Assembly: GCA_034434835.1 (NCBI GenBank) | Contig: DAOTXX010000192.1 | Coordinates: 1-64,000 of the forward strand | Origin: JBGLNJ01 sp034434835 | GTDB lineage: Bacteria > Chloroflexota > Anaerolineae > Fen-1058 | DNA length: 64,000 bases | Reading direction: 5' to 3' | Shown: piece by piece, positions 16,510-26,089 of the stretch | Layout of the letters: each line of letters starts with the position of its first letter | How positions within the stretch are numbered: the first letter of the stretch is position 1 | Program-made: the position numbers and the translations under genes | Notes under the pieces: generated by a model | What the model was told of the DNA's origin: nothing | Seen by the model: the letters and a program-made list of their open reading frames with translations, nothing else | Database searches by the model: none

Positions 16510-17739
16510 ATGAACATGACCCACCCCATCCGTGTGTTGCATTTTGCCGATATTCACATCGGCATGGAAAACTATGGCCGGATCGATCCGGCCTCCGGCA
16601 TTCATGGGCGCGTGATGGATTTTCTGCGCCGCTTTGACGAGGCGATCGAGTATGGCCTGGCTCACGATGCAGACCTGGTCATCTTTGCGGGCGACGCTTT
16701 CAAGACGCGCGATCCCAATCCAACGTATCAGCGTGAGTTTGCTCGCCGCGTCAAGCGGCTCTCCGATGCCAACATCCCCACAGTGCTGCTCGTGGGCAAT
16801 CACGACCTGCCTGCGATGGAAAAAAAGGCCAACAGTCTGGACATCTTTCGCACGCTGGCCGTGCCGAACGTGATCGTCGGGTGGCGCGACGAACTGTTCC
16901 ATATCGAAACCCAACGCGGCCCGGTTCAGGTGGCCTGCGTGCCATATCCGATGCGGCAGCGGTTGCTCGCGCGCGACGAGTATCGCGGCAAGAATCTGGA
17001 GGAACTCGACCGCGCGCTGACCGACATTGTGGGCGATCTGGTGCGCGGGCTGGCCGCGCAGCTTGACCCGGCGCTCCCTGCCGTGTTGGCCGGGCACTTT
17101 ACCGTCGGCGGCGCCAAGTTCGGCTCGGAGCGCAGCGTCATGATCGGCAGCGACGTGGTTGTGCTCAAGAGTGTGCTGGCCGATCCGGCCTGGGACTATG
17201 TCGCGCTCGGCCACATTCACAAGCATCAAGAGTTGAACGGCGGCGCGTATCCGGCCATCGTCTATCCCGGCAGCCTGGAGCGGATTGACTTTGGCGAAGA
17301 GCGCGATCCAAAAGGTTTTTGTTGGGTCGAGCTGGCGCGCGGCGGGACGCGCTGGGAATTCGTCCCGGTCAACGCGCGCCCGTTCGTCACGATCGGGGCT
17401 GACGCGCGCGACGCGGGCGATCCGACCCAGGCTGTGCTGGACGAGATCGGTCGCCGCGACGTGACCGAGGCCGTCGTGCGCGTGCAGGTCAAGCTCAGGG
17501 CGAATCAAGAGACGCAATTGCGCGAAAAGGATATCCTCGCTGCACTCAAGGATGCCGGTTACGTCGCCGCGATCAGCAAAGAGGTCGAGCGCGAAGCTCG
17601 CGCCCGACTGGGCGGCGCAGCGCCCGAAGGCCTGACGCCGCTTGAATTGCTGGAACGGTATCTCGAATCCAAAGGGACGGAGCCTGAACGCACTCGACAG
17701 CTCATCGAGTCCGCCCGCACCCTCATCAGCGAAGCGTAA
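16510..17739 (+). CDS. sbcD: DNA repair exonuclease SbcD/Mre11 family
   Basis: 409 residues. The calcineurin-like metal motifs are all present: FADIHIGMEN near residue 15, FAGDAFKTRDPN near 61, LVGNHDLPAME near 97, LAGHFTVGG near 196 and LGHIHKHQ near 237. These coordinate the two manganese ions of Mre11-type nucleases. The C-terminal capping domain ends with a Glu-rich helix, as in SbcD. With SbcC it should process hairpins and double-strand ends. The start may be either of two ATGs two codons apart (16510 or 16516). The sbcC start follows 31 bp later. Confidence 0.92.
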   Translation: MNMTHPIRVLHFADIHIGMENYGRIDPASGIHGRVMDFLRRFDEAIEYGLAHDADLVIFAGDAFKTRDPNPTYQREFARRVKRLSDANIPTVLLVGNHDLPAMEKKANSLDIFRTLAVPNVIVGWRDELFHIETQRGPVQVACVPYPMRQRLLARDEYRGKNLEELDRALTDIVGDLVRGLAAQLDPALPAVLAGHFTVGGAKFGSERSVMIGSDVVVLKSVLADPAWDYVALGHIHKHQELNGGAYPAIVYPGSLERIDFGEERDPKGFCWVELARGGTRWEFVPVNARPFVTIGADARDAGDPTQAVLDEIGRRDVTEAVVRVQVKLRANQETQLREKDILAALKDAGYVAAISKEVEREARARLGGAAPEGLTPLELLERYLESKGTEPERTRQLIESARTLISEA

Positions 17740-17770
17740 ATAGAACAGAATACGCAACACGTCATACATC

Positions 17771-20320
17771 ATGATTCCACTTGCACTCGCTCTCCACAAC
17801 TTTATGCCCTACCGCGATCCTGCGCCGCTCGACTTTGCCGGCATCCACGTCGCCTGCCTGGCCGGCGATAACGGCGCAGGCAAGTCCGCGCTGCTCGACG
17901 CAATGACCTGGGCGCTGTGGGGCCGCGCCCGCGCCCGGCGCGACGACGAGTTGATCCATCAAGGCCAGACCGAAATGTCGGTCGAGTTCAGCTTTGCACT
18001 GGAAAGTAACACCTACCGTGTGGTCCGCGCGCGCAAGGGCGGCACGCATGGTGCCAGCGCGCTCGACCTGCAAGTTCAAGCGCCTGCCGGCGGCTTTCGC
18101 ACGCTGGCCGAGCCGACCATGCGCGAGACGCAGGCCAAGATCAATCGCCTGCTCAAGCTGGACTATGACACGTTCATCAACTCATCCTTCCTCTTGCAGA
18201 ACCGCGCCGACGAGTTCACCGTCAAGACGCCCGCCGAGCGCAAGCAAGTCCTGGCCGACATTCTCGGCTTGGGGCAATGGGCGATCTACGAAGAGCGCGT
18301 CAAAGATCGGATCAAGAACATCGAGGAGGACATCCGCCGGATAGACTCGCGTCTGAGCGAGATCGAAGCCGAGATCGCCCGCCGCTCTGATTATGAAGCC
18401 GAGTTGCGCCAAGCCCAAAGTGTCGCGCTCGATATGGCCGAAGCGCTGCGTCAGGCTGAAGCAGCGCTGGCACAACTCCAACACGCTGCGCTGGAATTGC
18501 GCAACCTCGAGGCGCAATCGGCCGACCTGGGCGCGCGCATCGCCCAGGCGCAAAGCGAGCTGGAACGCATCGCGCGCGAGCGTGCCGAAGCTCAAGCGCG
18601 GCTGGAGGAATTTCATCGCGCGCTGGCCGAGCGCGAAAGCATCCAGGCCGGCTTTGCCGCACTCCAGGCTGCACGCGCGGCCAACGACGCGCTCAACCTC
18701 AAACTGGGGCAGCTCGTACAACTGAACGAGCGCAAAAACCAGCTCGAAGCGGCAATTGCCGACGAGCGCCACGCGCTCGAAACTGAATTACAACTGGCAG
18801 CCCAAGCCCTGGCCGATCTCGAAACGCGGCTGGCCGACCTGGCGCTGGAGGCGGAACTGATTACACTTCAGCAGCAAGCGCAAGCGATCCAGTCTCAAGT
18901 GGATCAGGCCCAGGCCACCCGCCGCCAACTGGACGAATTGGTGCAAGATGTGGCCGACCGTCGTGCGCAAAACGCCGCGCTCAAACGCGAGATGGACTTG
19001 CTCATGAGCCGCATGGACGCGATCCAGTCCGTCGGCGCGGTGTGTCCCACCTGCGGGCGCGCGCTGGTTGAAGAGGAGCGCGCGCGCTTGCTTTCCGAGT
19101 GGCAGGCCGAAGGCAAAGCGATGGGCGATACCTGGCGCGCGAACAAAGTGACCATCGAGCAGGCCGCCGCCCGGCAAAGCGAATTGGAAGCCACCCTCAC
19201 CCAGGCCGAAGCCGAGACACGGCGATTGCCCGCTCTTGAAAAGCAGATCGTCCTGCTGGAAACGCGCTACACGGCTGCGATTGATGCTGCCGCCGTGATC
19301 GAAGACAGACGCGCCGGGTACACGGTGTTGCAGCAGCGCCTGGCCCAGCAAGATTACGCGCACGACCAGCAAACGGAACTGGCAAATGTGTTGGATGAGC
19401 TAGCCGTGCTGGGCTATGATGCAAGCGAGCACCAACGCTTGCGAGGTGAGATCACTCGCCTTTCTGAATTCGAGCTGCGCCAGGCCCAACTCGATTCGGC
19501 GCAGTCCGGCATTGCCGAGGCCGAAACGCGATTGGCCGCGTTGGCTGAAGCTCAGGCGCGCTGGACCTCTGCGCTGGAATCCGACCGCGCCCGTCGCGCC
19601 GAGATGGACGCCCAGGCCAGCGCCTTGCGCGCTCAACTGGCCGACGCGCCGCGCGTTCAGCGCCAGGCCGACGAAGCCCGCGCGCGAGAGCGCGTTGCGC
19701 GCGAACGTGTGGGCGCGGCTCAGCAAAAGTTGGCCGCCTGTGACGCGCTGGCCCGTCAGAAACAGACCCAATTGATCGAGCGCGACAAGCTGGCTCAAGA
19801 CAAGGATGTGTACGAGGAGCTGCGCCTGGCATTCAGCAAAAAGGGTGTGCCCGCGCTGATCATCGAGACGGCGATCCCGGAGATCGAGGACGATGCGAAC
19901 GCGCTGCTAGCGCGCATCACCGCCGGCCGGATGCACATCCGGTTCGACACGCAACGCGAGACGGTCAAAGGCGAAACCGTCGAGACGCTCGACATCAAGA
20001 TCGCGGACGAGCTGGGCACACGTCCCTACGAAAATTTCTCTGGCGGCGAACAGTTCCGCGTCAACTTTGCCATCCGCATCGCGCTGAGCAAACTGCTGGC
20101 TCGACGTGCGGGTGCGCAGTTGCAGACGCTGGTGATTGACGAAGGCTTTGGTCAGTTGGACGCCTCGGGTCGGGAGCGGTTGGTGGAAGCGATCAACGCC
20201 ATCCAGCAGGACTTTGCGCGCATCCTCGTCGTCACGCACGTCGAAGAGCTACGCGATGCCTTCCCTGCGCGGATCGAGATCACCAAGACCCCACAGGGCA
20301 GCCAGATCAATGTGGCATGA
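17771..20320 (+). CDS. sbcC: DNA repair ATPase SbcC/Rad50 family
   Basis: 849 residues, short for SbcC but close to Rad50. Walker A is GDNGAGKSALLD near residue 33, with the Q-loop around NSSFLLQNRADEF. Long Ala/Gln/Glu-rich coiled coils flank a zinc hook, CPTC, at residues 425-428. The ABC signature FSGGEQFRVNFA and Walker B LVIDEGFGQLD lie near the C-terminus, followed by the H-loop VVTHVEEL. It is the ATPase and clamp partner of SbcD in end processing. The coiled-coil arms are symmetrical about the hook. Confidence 0.93.
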   Translation: MIPLALALHNFMPYRDPAPLDFAGIHVACLAGDNGAGKSALLDAMTWALWGRARARRDDELIHQGQTEMSVEFSFALESNTYRVVRARKGGTHGASALDLQVQAPAGGFRTLAEPTMRETQAKINRLLKLDYDTFINSSFLLQNRADEFTVKTPAERKQVLADILGLGQWAIYEERVKDRIKNIEEDIRRIDSRLSEIEAEIARRSDYEAELRQAQSVALDMAEALRQAEAALAQLQHAALELRNLEAQSADLGARIAQAQSELERIARERAEAQARLEEFHRALAERESIQAGFAALQAARAANDALNLKLGQLVQLNERKNQLEAAIADERHALETELQLAAQALADLETRLADLALEAELITLQQQAQAIQSQVDQAQATRRQLDELVQDVADRRAQNAALKREMDLLMSRMDAIQSVGAVCPTCGRALVEEERARLLSEWQAEGKAMGDTWRANKVTIEQAAARQSELEATLTQAEAETRRLPALEKQIVLLETRYTAAIDAAAVIEDRRAGYTVLQQRLAQQDYAHDQQTELANVLDELAVLGYDASEHQRLRGEITRLSEFELRQAQLDSAQSGIAEAETRLAALAEAQARWTSALESDRARRAEMDAQASALRAQLADAPRVQRQADEARARERVARERVGAAQQKLAACDALARQKQTQLIERDKLAQDKDVYEELRLAFSKKGVPALIIETAIPEIEDDANALLARITAGRMHIRFDTQRETVKGETVETLDIKIADELGTRPYENFSGGEQFRVNFAIRIALSKLLARRAGAQLQTLVIDEGFGQLDASGRERLVEAINAIQQDFARILVVTHVEELRDAFPARIEITKTPQGSQINVA

Positions 20321-20422
20321 TGGTCACCCCGTTGTCTTTTGCGTGATTCCTGATAAAATCTCCGCATTGGAGTAGTGTGGTGAGAGGAGTGTGCGCTTCT
20401 CTGTGCCAGGGAGCAAGAGTCT

Positions 20423-20692
20423 ATGGAAAAGGTCATGATCGAAATCCCTGAAGATCTCGTGCAAGAGTTCAGGCTGTACCAAGATAGGTTGAGAGAGGTC
20501 ATCCTCCTGGGAGTGCTTCAGTTAAAAGTTCAGGAGGCACTTTTAATGTACAGGCGGGGACTGGTGTCATTGGAACGGGCGAGTGAACTGGCGGGGGTCT
20601 CCAGTCAGGAGATGATCCGTCAGGCAAGGGCCTTGGGGATTCAACCGCGCTGGTCTGAACAGATGGTGCAAGAGGAACTGGCGTGCGAGTAG
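20423..20692 (+). CDS. UPF0175 family antitoxin
   Basis: 89 residues. The core MIEIPEDLVQEF...VQEALLMYRRGLVSLERASELAGVS is the UPF0175 pattern, a DNA-binding antitoxin found with DUF3368 PIN toxins. AGGGAGC precedes the ATG. It overlaps the truncated toxin gene by 10 bp. Confidence 0.78.
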   Translation: MEKVMIEIPEDLVQEFRLYQDRLREVILLGVLQLKVQEALLMYRRGLVSLERASELAGVSSQEMIRQARALGIQPRWSEQMVQEELACE

Positions 20693-20988
20693 TTGCCAAT
20701 GCAGGACCTCTTGTGGCTCTCGGCCGGCTCGGTCTGGTTCATCTGTTACGCCGACTGTATGGACCAGTGCTGATACCTTCGGCAGTGTACGAGGAGGTTG
20801 TGATCCAGGGTCTAAAGTCGGAGCATCCCGATGCCAGCATCGTAGAGCTGGCTGTGACCCGCCAAGAATTAACAGTGGTGCATATGGATGACGCCGACCT
20901 CTCGGAGACGGTGCGTGCTTTATCGCTTGGTTTGCAGCCTGCGGGAGGTTGGCTCATGCAACCTCGATGCGATCGAGTGCAAAGGTAA
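20683..20988 (+). CDS. DUF3368 PIN-domain toxin, C-terminally truncated
   Basis: 101 residues. The N-terminal half matches DUF3368 PIN ribonucleases: VVANAGPLVALGRLGLVHLL, LYGPVLIPSAVYEEVV, then DADLSETVRALSLGL. The family normally runs to about 150-160 residues, with a second acidic cluster near the end. Here the frame departs after LGLQPAG and its last 12 codons run into the convergent HypA-like gene, so the active site is incomplete and the toxin is probably dead. Its GTG start lies within the end of the antitoxin gene. Confidence 0.7.
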   Translation: MRVVANAGPLVALGRLGLVHLLRRLYGPVLIPSAVYEEVVIQGLKSEHPDASIVELAVTRQELTVVHMDDADLSETVRALSLGLQPAGGWLMQPRCDRVQR

Positions 20989-21316
20989 TGTCCGGCGGGA
21001 CCAAAATACCCACCCCGCCGCAATTGGGACACATCCCCAATTCGTCGGAGGATTCATAGCGCAGGCCGCAGCAATCCCAACAAATAAACCGGCTGGGCGC
21101 CACAGTTGTCACCAGCGTCGCGCCTTGAGCCAATGTCCCAGGCGTGAGCGCGGCCAGAGCTTCTCGAACTTCTTGCAACGCCTCAGCAGAACGGTCATAC
21201 AGCGTTAGATGCAGCGCAGTGATCCGCATCGCGCCGCGCGTGCGCGCCTCGGCCAGCGCCTGCTCCAACATGGCCCTCACTCGCTCCAATTGACCCACGA
21301 TCCACTCGACCCCCAA
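20954..21316 (-). CDS. HypA-like zinc-ribbon protein lacking the nickel-binding N-terminus
   Basis: 120 residues. The C-terminal half has the HypA zinc site: CWDC near residue 79 and CPNC near 96, with VTTVAPSRFICWDC just as in hydrogenase nickel chaperones. HypA needs an N-terminal Met-His-Glu for nickel, but here the protein begins MGVEWIVGQLERVR, although the helix-strand order (ALAEARTRGAMRITALHLTL) is kept. No hydrogenase or other hyp gene is in the window. It may be a repurposed paralogue rather than a nickel chaperone. It overlaps the truncated toxin convergently by 35 bp. Confidence 0.65.
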   Translation of the reverse strand: MGVEWIVGQLERVRAMLEQALAEARTRGAMRITALHLTLYDRSAEALQEVREALAALTPGTLAQGATLVTTVAPSRFICWDCCGLRYESSDELGMCPNCGGVGILVPPDITFALDRIEVA

Positions 21317-21383
21317 GTTTTGTCCAATGCGGATCGGATTATAGACGCAAAAACGTCAAACGCCAAGTCCTGCCACTCTCTAC

Positions 21384-21428
21384 ATGATGACGTTTGACGT
21401 TTCACGTTTGACGCTTCACGCTTCACGG
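21384..21428. repeat. GTTTGACGTTTCACG short-word repeat
   Basis: Tandem 7-8 bp words (GACGTTTGACGTTTCACGTT, then GACGCTTCACGCTTCACGG) just beyond the stop of the DUF362 protein gene. Confidence 0.6.
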
Positions 21429-24400
21429 CCTGACGACAACCGGCAGCCACACCTGCCATGGCACCACCATCACCACCTGGCGCGTGATCGGCCCCAAAAT
21501 GCTTCCGACGATGGTGGCCGTATTCGTGAACCGATCGCCTCGCTGAATCGTCGCGGTTGGGCTGAGCGCATAGCTCAACCGGACGAATTCTCCGCTGGTC
21601 ACAGTGCCCGTCCAAAGGATGCTTTCTCCTGACCAAACGGGCTGCGGTCCGCGGTCGGCTGTCAATGTCTCCGTCAGGACGGCCAGCCCCATGGGCGTCG
21701 CATCGGTGATCGCGGCGTTGGCTGCCAGGTTGCCTGTGTTGCTAATCAGCACACTATACGAGATCACTTGAAGGGACGCGAGTTCTGTATCAGAAAGAAT
21801 CAGCATGGTGCTCCACGCGCCCGACTTGCGCGAAGTGATCAGCACCGGGGCAGGCTCGGTCAAGACCGTCATGAACGCCTGCCAGTCCTCATCGCCCCAC
21901 GTGCCCTGCTGCGGCGCGATCGTCCGCGCGCGGAAAAAATACGTATGGCCGTGCTGGCCGGTGAACGTGCCGGAAATGTCATGCGTGCTGGACAGCCAAT
22001 CGGTCCACATCCCCTCCTCGCCATCGCGCACCTGGACCTGAAACGTCCCGACGCCGGTCACGTTTTCTGGCCTGACCCAGGTGACGGTGAACGTCGCGCT
22101 CTCGACGAAACTCGGCAGCGGCTCGACGCGCGCATCGGGCGCCTGGCAGTTGATCGGACGGATCGCCGCCAGCGTGTTCCCCCGGCCATCCAGATAGACG
22201 ACCGAGATATTTTCCTGCGCTCGACCGCCAACCGGCAGTGAGGCGGAGAATGGCTGCGCCGGATCGATCGAAACATCCCAACGCGCCAGTTGCGCGCAAG
22301 TCACGCGATCCCACACAAACAATTTGCTTTCGGAGGCGCTTCGCGCGGCGGTGCTGTGCGCGCTGACGATGAAATCCCCACCGCTCTGGCGCAAAGCGAG
22401 TGCGGCTTCAGAAGTGGCTGCTGAAAACACGCCCGTCGAAGCGATTGGGTACCAGTACTCGTGCCAGGTCAAACTCTGCCCGGCGGGAAACGTCGCCCAA
22501 TCCCAAAACGCCGGGGCGACCCCGCCGTGCAGCTCGACGTAGGTCGAGCCATCATCCGTCCACGTGCCCGGATCGATCTGGTAGCTCGAATTGGGCCGGC
22601 CCATGCCAAAGCCCTTGACGCCGCGCGCGATGTTCGAGGGAAAGACGCGCGCCACACCTTCGTCCGCAGCGGTGTCATAGACGCCGATGAAATCCGCGGC
22701 CGCGTGAGGGTGCTCGAAAAAGCCCAACCACTCGCGCCAGTCGCCCAGTCGGGAAAAGTTGACGCCCTCGTGAAAAGGCCAGGGGAAACTGCAATCGGAC
22801 GTGGTGTGGGTCCATCCAGCGCACCAGCCAAAGTGCTCGGCGTCGCCGGTCGAGTGAACGGCCATCTCGGGCGAATTGAAAATCCAGCGCAGCTCGTGGC
22901 CGACTGTGTTGGCCGCGCCGGGCGCCAGCATCGCATTCAGCCAGAACTTGGCGTTCACGTCAGCCGCGGTGGGATTTTCCAAATGCGGACTGACCTGGAG
23001 GTAAGCGCGATCGGCCGGCAGAAACAGATCGATCGCAGCGCGCAAACGATCGGTCGCCTGCGCGTCGCGCACCGTCACCGTGATGCCCGCGGTCGAGGTC
23101 ACGACGCTCCACGCCCACGGCCGGCCCCATTCGTAACCGTGCTCGTCCACCGGCAGCCCCCATTCGATGCCCCCAACAGCCAGCCACCAGCCTTGCTCCG
23201 TCGGCCCCCAGTGCGTCGGCTTGAGGACAAGGTTCTGATACAGCTCGTTGTGGCCGGTCGGCTTGAAAATCATTTGATACACTCGCCCGCCCAGTTCCGG
23301 CAAAAGCGTCACGCGCAAATAGTCGTTCTCCATGACCAGCAGCGTGTACGTGTAGGGGACGATAGGAAATGGATCATAGTTGCCCCAATCCAGCCAGTGA
23401 TAGGTGTATGGCCCGTTCGAGCGGATTTGAAGATACGGCGCGAAAGAGTAGGTGGGGATGGCGATGCTGGCGACCTGGAACATGGCGGCGCCCGGCGTAA
23501 CAGACTGCAAAACCGTGACCGTGACGCTGTCCTCGGCGTCGTTGAGCGCGCGGTCGTAAGCAATGGCGCGCAATGTGATGACTTGGCCCTGATACTGACT
23601 CAGGTCAACCGTCGCCTGATACGGCGCGCTCGTCGCAATCGCCAACAGGTCATCGCCCGCATAGAATTCGACCCGCGCTACAGCCCGATCGTCCTCAGCA
23701 GTTGCGCGGACGGTCGTCGTGGTCGTGACGAACGAGAGGTGGGTCGGCGCGGTGAGATGAACAGCCGGCGGCGTGGACTCGGCACGTTGAGCGGGTGGGT
23801 TGCCATACGGCGCAGGGAAATCACGTCGGGCCTGGCTCACGCGCGCGCCCCGCACCGTGATCTGCGAGACATCGCTCGTACCCAGTCCGGCGTTCGAGGC
23901 CAGCCCCAGATACGGGATGGTCGCCGGGTCATAGCCCATCACCAGCGCGCCCACAGTGTCCACCGCCACCGCATCGGCGCCGGCCAGGATCAACCGCATC
24001 GGCGGATCGATCAGCGTCCCGCCGATCGGCCCATCCGTCATGCCGCGCAGTCCATCCACCACGACAAAATCCAGGCGGCGCGCCAGGTTCAAATCCACAA
24101 TGTGTCGCTTCAAGTCATCAGGCCCATGCTCCAGCTGCCCCTTGAACATATTGGAGCCAGAGCTGTGATAAATATCGGAAGGCGCGATGCCAATTTGATT
24201 CTTGAGTCCCAGCGTCACCCCGGCGAGAAAATGATTCTTGAGCACCGGTACGCCGATGACAACGTCCGCTTCCATCACGACGCGCGGCAGCCAATACGAA
24301 TTCCAGATCAGGCCGTTGGGAATGTTGACCTGCGTGACGAGCGCCGGGTCATGTTGATCCAACCCACCCGTGTCGTTCAAGTCAACCAACGGCGCGCCGG

Positions 24401-24869
24401 TCTCGTCGTCCACCATGTCGCCATTGGCATCATAGCCGCACACACGGAACGCGCGCACCGTTGCGCCTCGCGCATCGTGTCCATCCCGATATTGAGCCGC
24501 ACCGTCGGCGACGATGACCTGTCCCGCGCCGGCCTCCCGCGCCATGCGCACCAACGCCCGGACCACGCGCGGGTCCGTCGTATAGCCCTCGCCCGGCAGC
24601 GCATCCCAGACCAGGTTGGGCTTGAGGACGACCGTATCGCTCACCTGGACGACTGCGCTCAATCCGCCTGCCGCGCTCACCGCCTGCCGCACCATCGCCT
24701 CGACCTGAGCATCTGGGATGGGTGACTCGGTTGCGCGCGCGATGGCGACAGTCGCCGCGCCGGTCGCCGGGTCCGCGTAAAGACGTTCGGCTTGCTGCTG
24801 CAGCCAGCTCACGCTGCCGATCAACCCCAGCAGCAACAACGAGACCCACAATCTCCAAGGCCGCTTCAT
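21423..24869 (-). CDS. Secreted DUF362-Ig-DUF5107-DUF11 modular protein with LP-type C-terminus
   Basis: 1,148 residues. A signal peptide (WVSLLLLGLIGSVSWL) is followed by a DUF362 domain (about residues 35-330; VVLKPNLVWDALPG, NSYWLPRVVMEADVVIGVPV, LKNHFLAGVTLGLKNQIG). Next come an Ig-like domain (about 360-450) and a DUF5107 beta-sandwich resembling galactose mutarotases (ENDYLRVTLLPELGGRVYQM, then a Trp-rich block). A fibronectin-like segment and a DUF11 domain follow, and it ends WQVWLPVVVRP. DUF362 occurs in putative iron-sulfur or cell-surface proteins; its role here is unknown. The start at 24869 is set by GGAGGTGG just upstream and by the signal peptide; the longer frame to 25634 shadows the permease gene. 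It lies 17 bp after the permease gene in the same operon. Confidence 0.8.
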   Translation of the reverse strand: MKRPWRLWVSLLLLGLIGSVSWLQQQAERLYADPATGAATVAIARATESPIPDAQVEAMVRQAVSAAGGLSAVVQVSDTVVLKPNLVWDALPGEGYTTDPRVVRALVRMAREAGAGQVIVADGAAQYRDGHDARGATVRAFRVCGYDANGDMVDDETGAPLVDLNDTGGLDQHDPALVTQVNIPNGLIWNSYWLPRVVMEADVVIGVPVLKNHFLAGVTLGLKNQIGIAPSDIYHSSGSNMFKGQLEHGPDDLKRHIVDLNLARRLDFVVVDGLRGMTDGPIGGTLIDPPMRLILAGADAVAVDTVGALVMGYDPATIPYLGLASNAGLGTSDVSQITVRGARVSQARRDFPAPYGNPPAQRAESTPPAVHLTAPTHLSFVTTTTTVRATAEDDRAVARVEFYAGDDLLAIATSAPYQATVDLSQYQGQVITLRAIAYDRALNDAEDSVTVTVLQSVTPGAAMFQVASIAIPTYSFAPYLQIRSNGPYTYHWLDWGNYDPFPIVPYTYTLLVMENDYLRVTLLPELGGRVYQMIFKPTGHNELYQNLVLKPTHWGPTEQGWWLAVGGIEWGLPVDEHGYEWGRPWAWSVVTSTAGITVTVRDAQATDRLRAAIDLFLPADRAYLQVSPHLENPTAADVNAKFWLNAMLAPGAANTVGHELRWIFNSPEMAVHSTGDAEHFGWCAGWTHTTSDCSFPWPFHEGVNFSRLGDWREWLGFFEHPHAAADFIGVYDTAADEGVARVFPSNIARGVKGFGMGRPNSSYQIDPGTWTDDGSTYVELHGGVAPAFWDWATFPAGQSLTWHEYWYPIASTGVFSAATSEAALALRQSGGDFIVSAHSTAARSASESKLFVWDRVTCAQLARWDVSIDPAQPFSASLPVGGRAQENISVVYLDGRGNTLAAIRPINCQAPDARVEPLPSFVESATFTVTWVRPENVTGVGTFQVQVRDGEEGMWTDWLSSTHDISGTFTGQHGHTYFFRARTIAPQQGTWGDEDWQAFMTVLTEPAPVLITSRKSGAWSTMLILSDTELASLQVISYSVLISNTGNLAANAAITDATPMGLAVLTETLTADRGPQPVWSGESILWTGTVTSGEFVRLSYALSPTATIQRGDRFTNTATIVGSILGPITRQVVMVVPWQVWLPVVVRP

Positions 24870-24886
24870 CTCCACCTCCACGGCGT

Positions 24887-25765
24887 CTACTGCCCCAACA
24901 TCAAGCCCACGATCGCCGCGCCAATGACGATGTAAACGACATAGGCGATCAAGGCGCGGCGATTGAGCAGGCTGCCCACCGCCGCCAGCGCCGTCACGCG
25001 CGTGGCCGGGCCAGAAAGCAAAAACGCCAACGCCGCGCCAGACCCCAGGCCCATCTGCGTCAGCCCGGCCAGAATCGGCACCGCGCTCCCGCCGCAGGCA
25101 TACAACGGGACGCCCAAGATGCCCGCCGCCAGCACGCCGATCCAACGGCTCTGTCCAATGAGCCACGTCACCCAACTCGAAGGCACGATCACCTGGATCG
25201 CCGCCGAAAGGATCACCCCGGCGATGAACGTCAGGCCGATCCAATCGAGCATCCGAATCACGTCGGCCACGAATCGTTTCCACGTGAATGGAGGTCGCAC
25301 AGCAGAGGGCGACGAGATAGTCGAAGGTTGAAGGAACAAAGTAGATGGCATTCTTGTGGCGACCCATCCCACGACCAAACTGAGGACCAACATTCCTACC
25401 AGGTGCGCCAGAGCCAGTCGCGCGCCCAAACCGCCGAGGACGAGGAAAAAGAGTTGCGGGTTCACCATCGAAGAGGCGACCAGAAAGGCCAGCACCGGGC
25501 CAGGCGAAGCACCCTCGCGCAAAAGCTGCCCCAGCATCGGCACAGTGCCATAGGTCGAAAGCGGCGAAAGGCCGCCCACGCAGGCCGCGCCCAAGATCGA
25601 AATCGGACTGCTCCGACTGAGGCAGGCCAACCATCGCCGCAGATCCAACTGACCCAGCAGCGCTGCCAGCAATACGCCGCCGATCACATACGGGCCGAGC
25701 TGAATCACTTGGCGCCAGGCTGTGATGGAGATCAGCACCAGAGTCGAGCGGAGATCGGTCACCAT
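24887..25765 (-). CDS. ArsP_1/DUF318-type permease
   Basis: 292 residues with about eight transmembrane helices. Family blocks include LGAACVGGLSPLSTYGTVPML, SMVNPQLFFLVLGG, GVPLYACGGSAVPILAGL and SGPATRVTALAAVG. PF03773 permeases include organoarsenical exporters and many uncharacterised proteins; some members use a CXXC site, but only CGGS is seen here. The substrate is unresolved. The DUF362 exoprotein follows 17 bp downstream, so the two may act together at the envelope. Confidence 0.8.
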   Translation of the reverse strand: MVTDLRSTLVLISITAWRQVIQLGPYVIGGVLLAALLGQLDLRRWLACLSRSSPISILGAACVGGLSPLSTYGTVPMLGQLLREGASPGPVLAFLVASSMVNPQLFFLVLGGLGARLALAHLVGMLVLSLVVGWVATRMPSTLFLQPSTISSPSAVRPPFTWKRFVADVIRMLDWIGLTFIAGVILSAAIQVIVPSSWVTWLIGQSRWIGVLAAGILGVPLYACGGSAVPILAGLTQMGLGSGAALAFLLSGPATRVTALAAVGSLLNRRALIAYVVYIVIGAAIVGLMLGQ

Positions 25766-25813
25766 AGCTTTTAGCCCGTTTCGATTATAGCACGCGCCTT
25801 CTGTTCGGCTCGG

Positions 25814-25927
25814 TTACGGTTCGGTTACATAGGCTTTGTAGACCATGCCATAATACTCGAATGTCCTACCTGCTTCACCAACCTGTAACGGTGCCGAAAC
25901 CCACCCCGCCAGCCGAGTATTGTACGA
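25814..25927 (-). pseudogene. Orphan C-terminal gene fragment beside mobile element C
   Basis: A 37-codon open stretch ends in a stop codon and reads naturally as a beta-rich protein end (GEAGRTFEYYGMVYKAYVTEP). It is bounded upstream by an in-frame stop 14 bp from mobile element C. The rest of the gene is not visible on the far side. It is best read as a remnant left by insertion or rearrangement. Confidence 0.4.
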
Positions 25928-25940
25928 TCAAAAGTAGCAA

Positions 25941-26089
25941 GCAACTGTTCAAGCCCGCACCCGGCGGGATGATGAATCATCCCACTGATACTGGAAACTG
26001 GCTGAAGCCAGTTGAGACCGGCCTGCTTCAGCAGGCCTGACGTAGCAGCCGCGAAATTCATTTCGCGGCGAACAGGCTGAACAGTTACC
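25941..26089. mobile_element. MITE-like element C with GTAAC-type inverted ends
   Basis: GCAACTGTTCAAGCC (25941-25955) and GGCTGAACAGTTACC (26075-26089) are near-complementary ends. The interior is built of palindromes: ACTGGCTGAAGCCAGT, GGCCTGCTTCAGCAGGCC and CGCGAAATTCATTTCGCG. No clear target duplication is seen, consistent with an old or rearranged copy. Confidence 0.6.

Noticed and set aside
16012..17799. 595-codon minus-strand open frame
   Set aside because: Antisense to the TPR and sbcD genes, whose motifs are clear.
22461..24725. 754-codon plus-strand open frame
   Set aside because: Antisense shadow of the DUF362-DUF5107 gene, Arg/His-rich and without motifs.
24870..25634. N-terminal extension of the DUF362 gene by 255 codons
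   Set aside because: It overlaps the permease gene in another frame; the signal peptide and ribosome site place the start at 24869.
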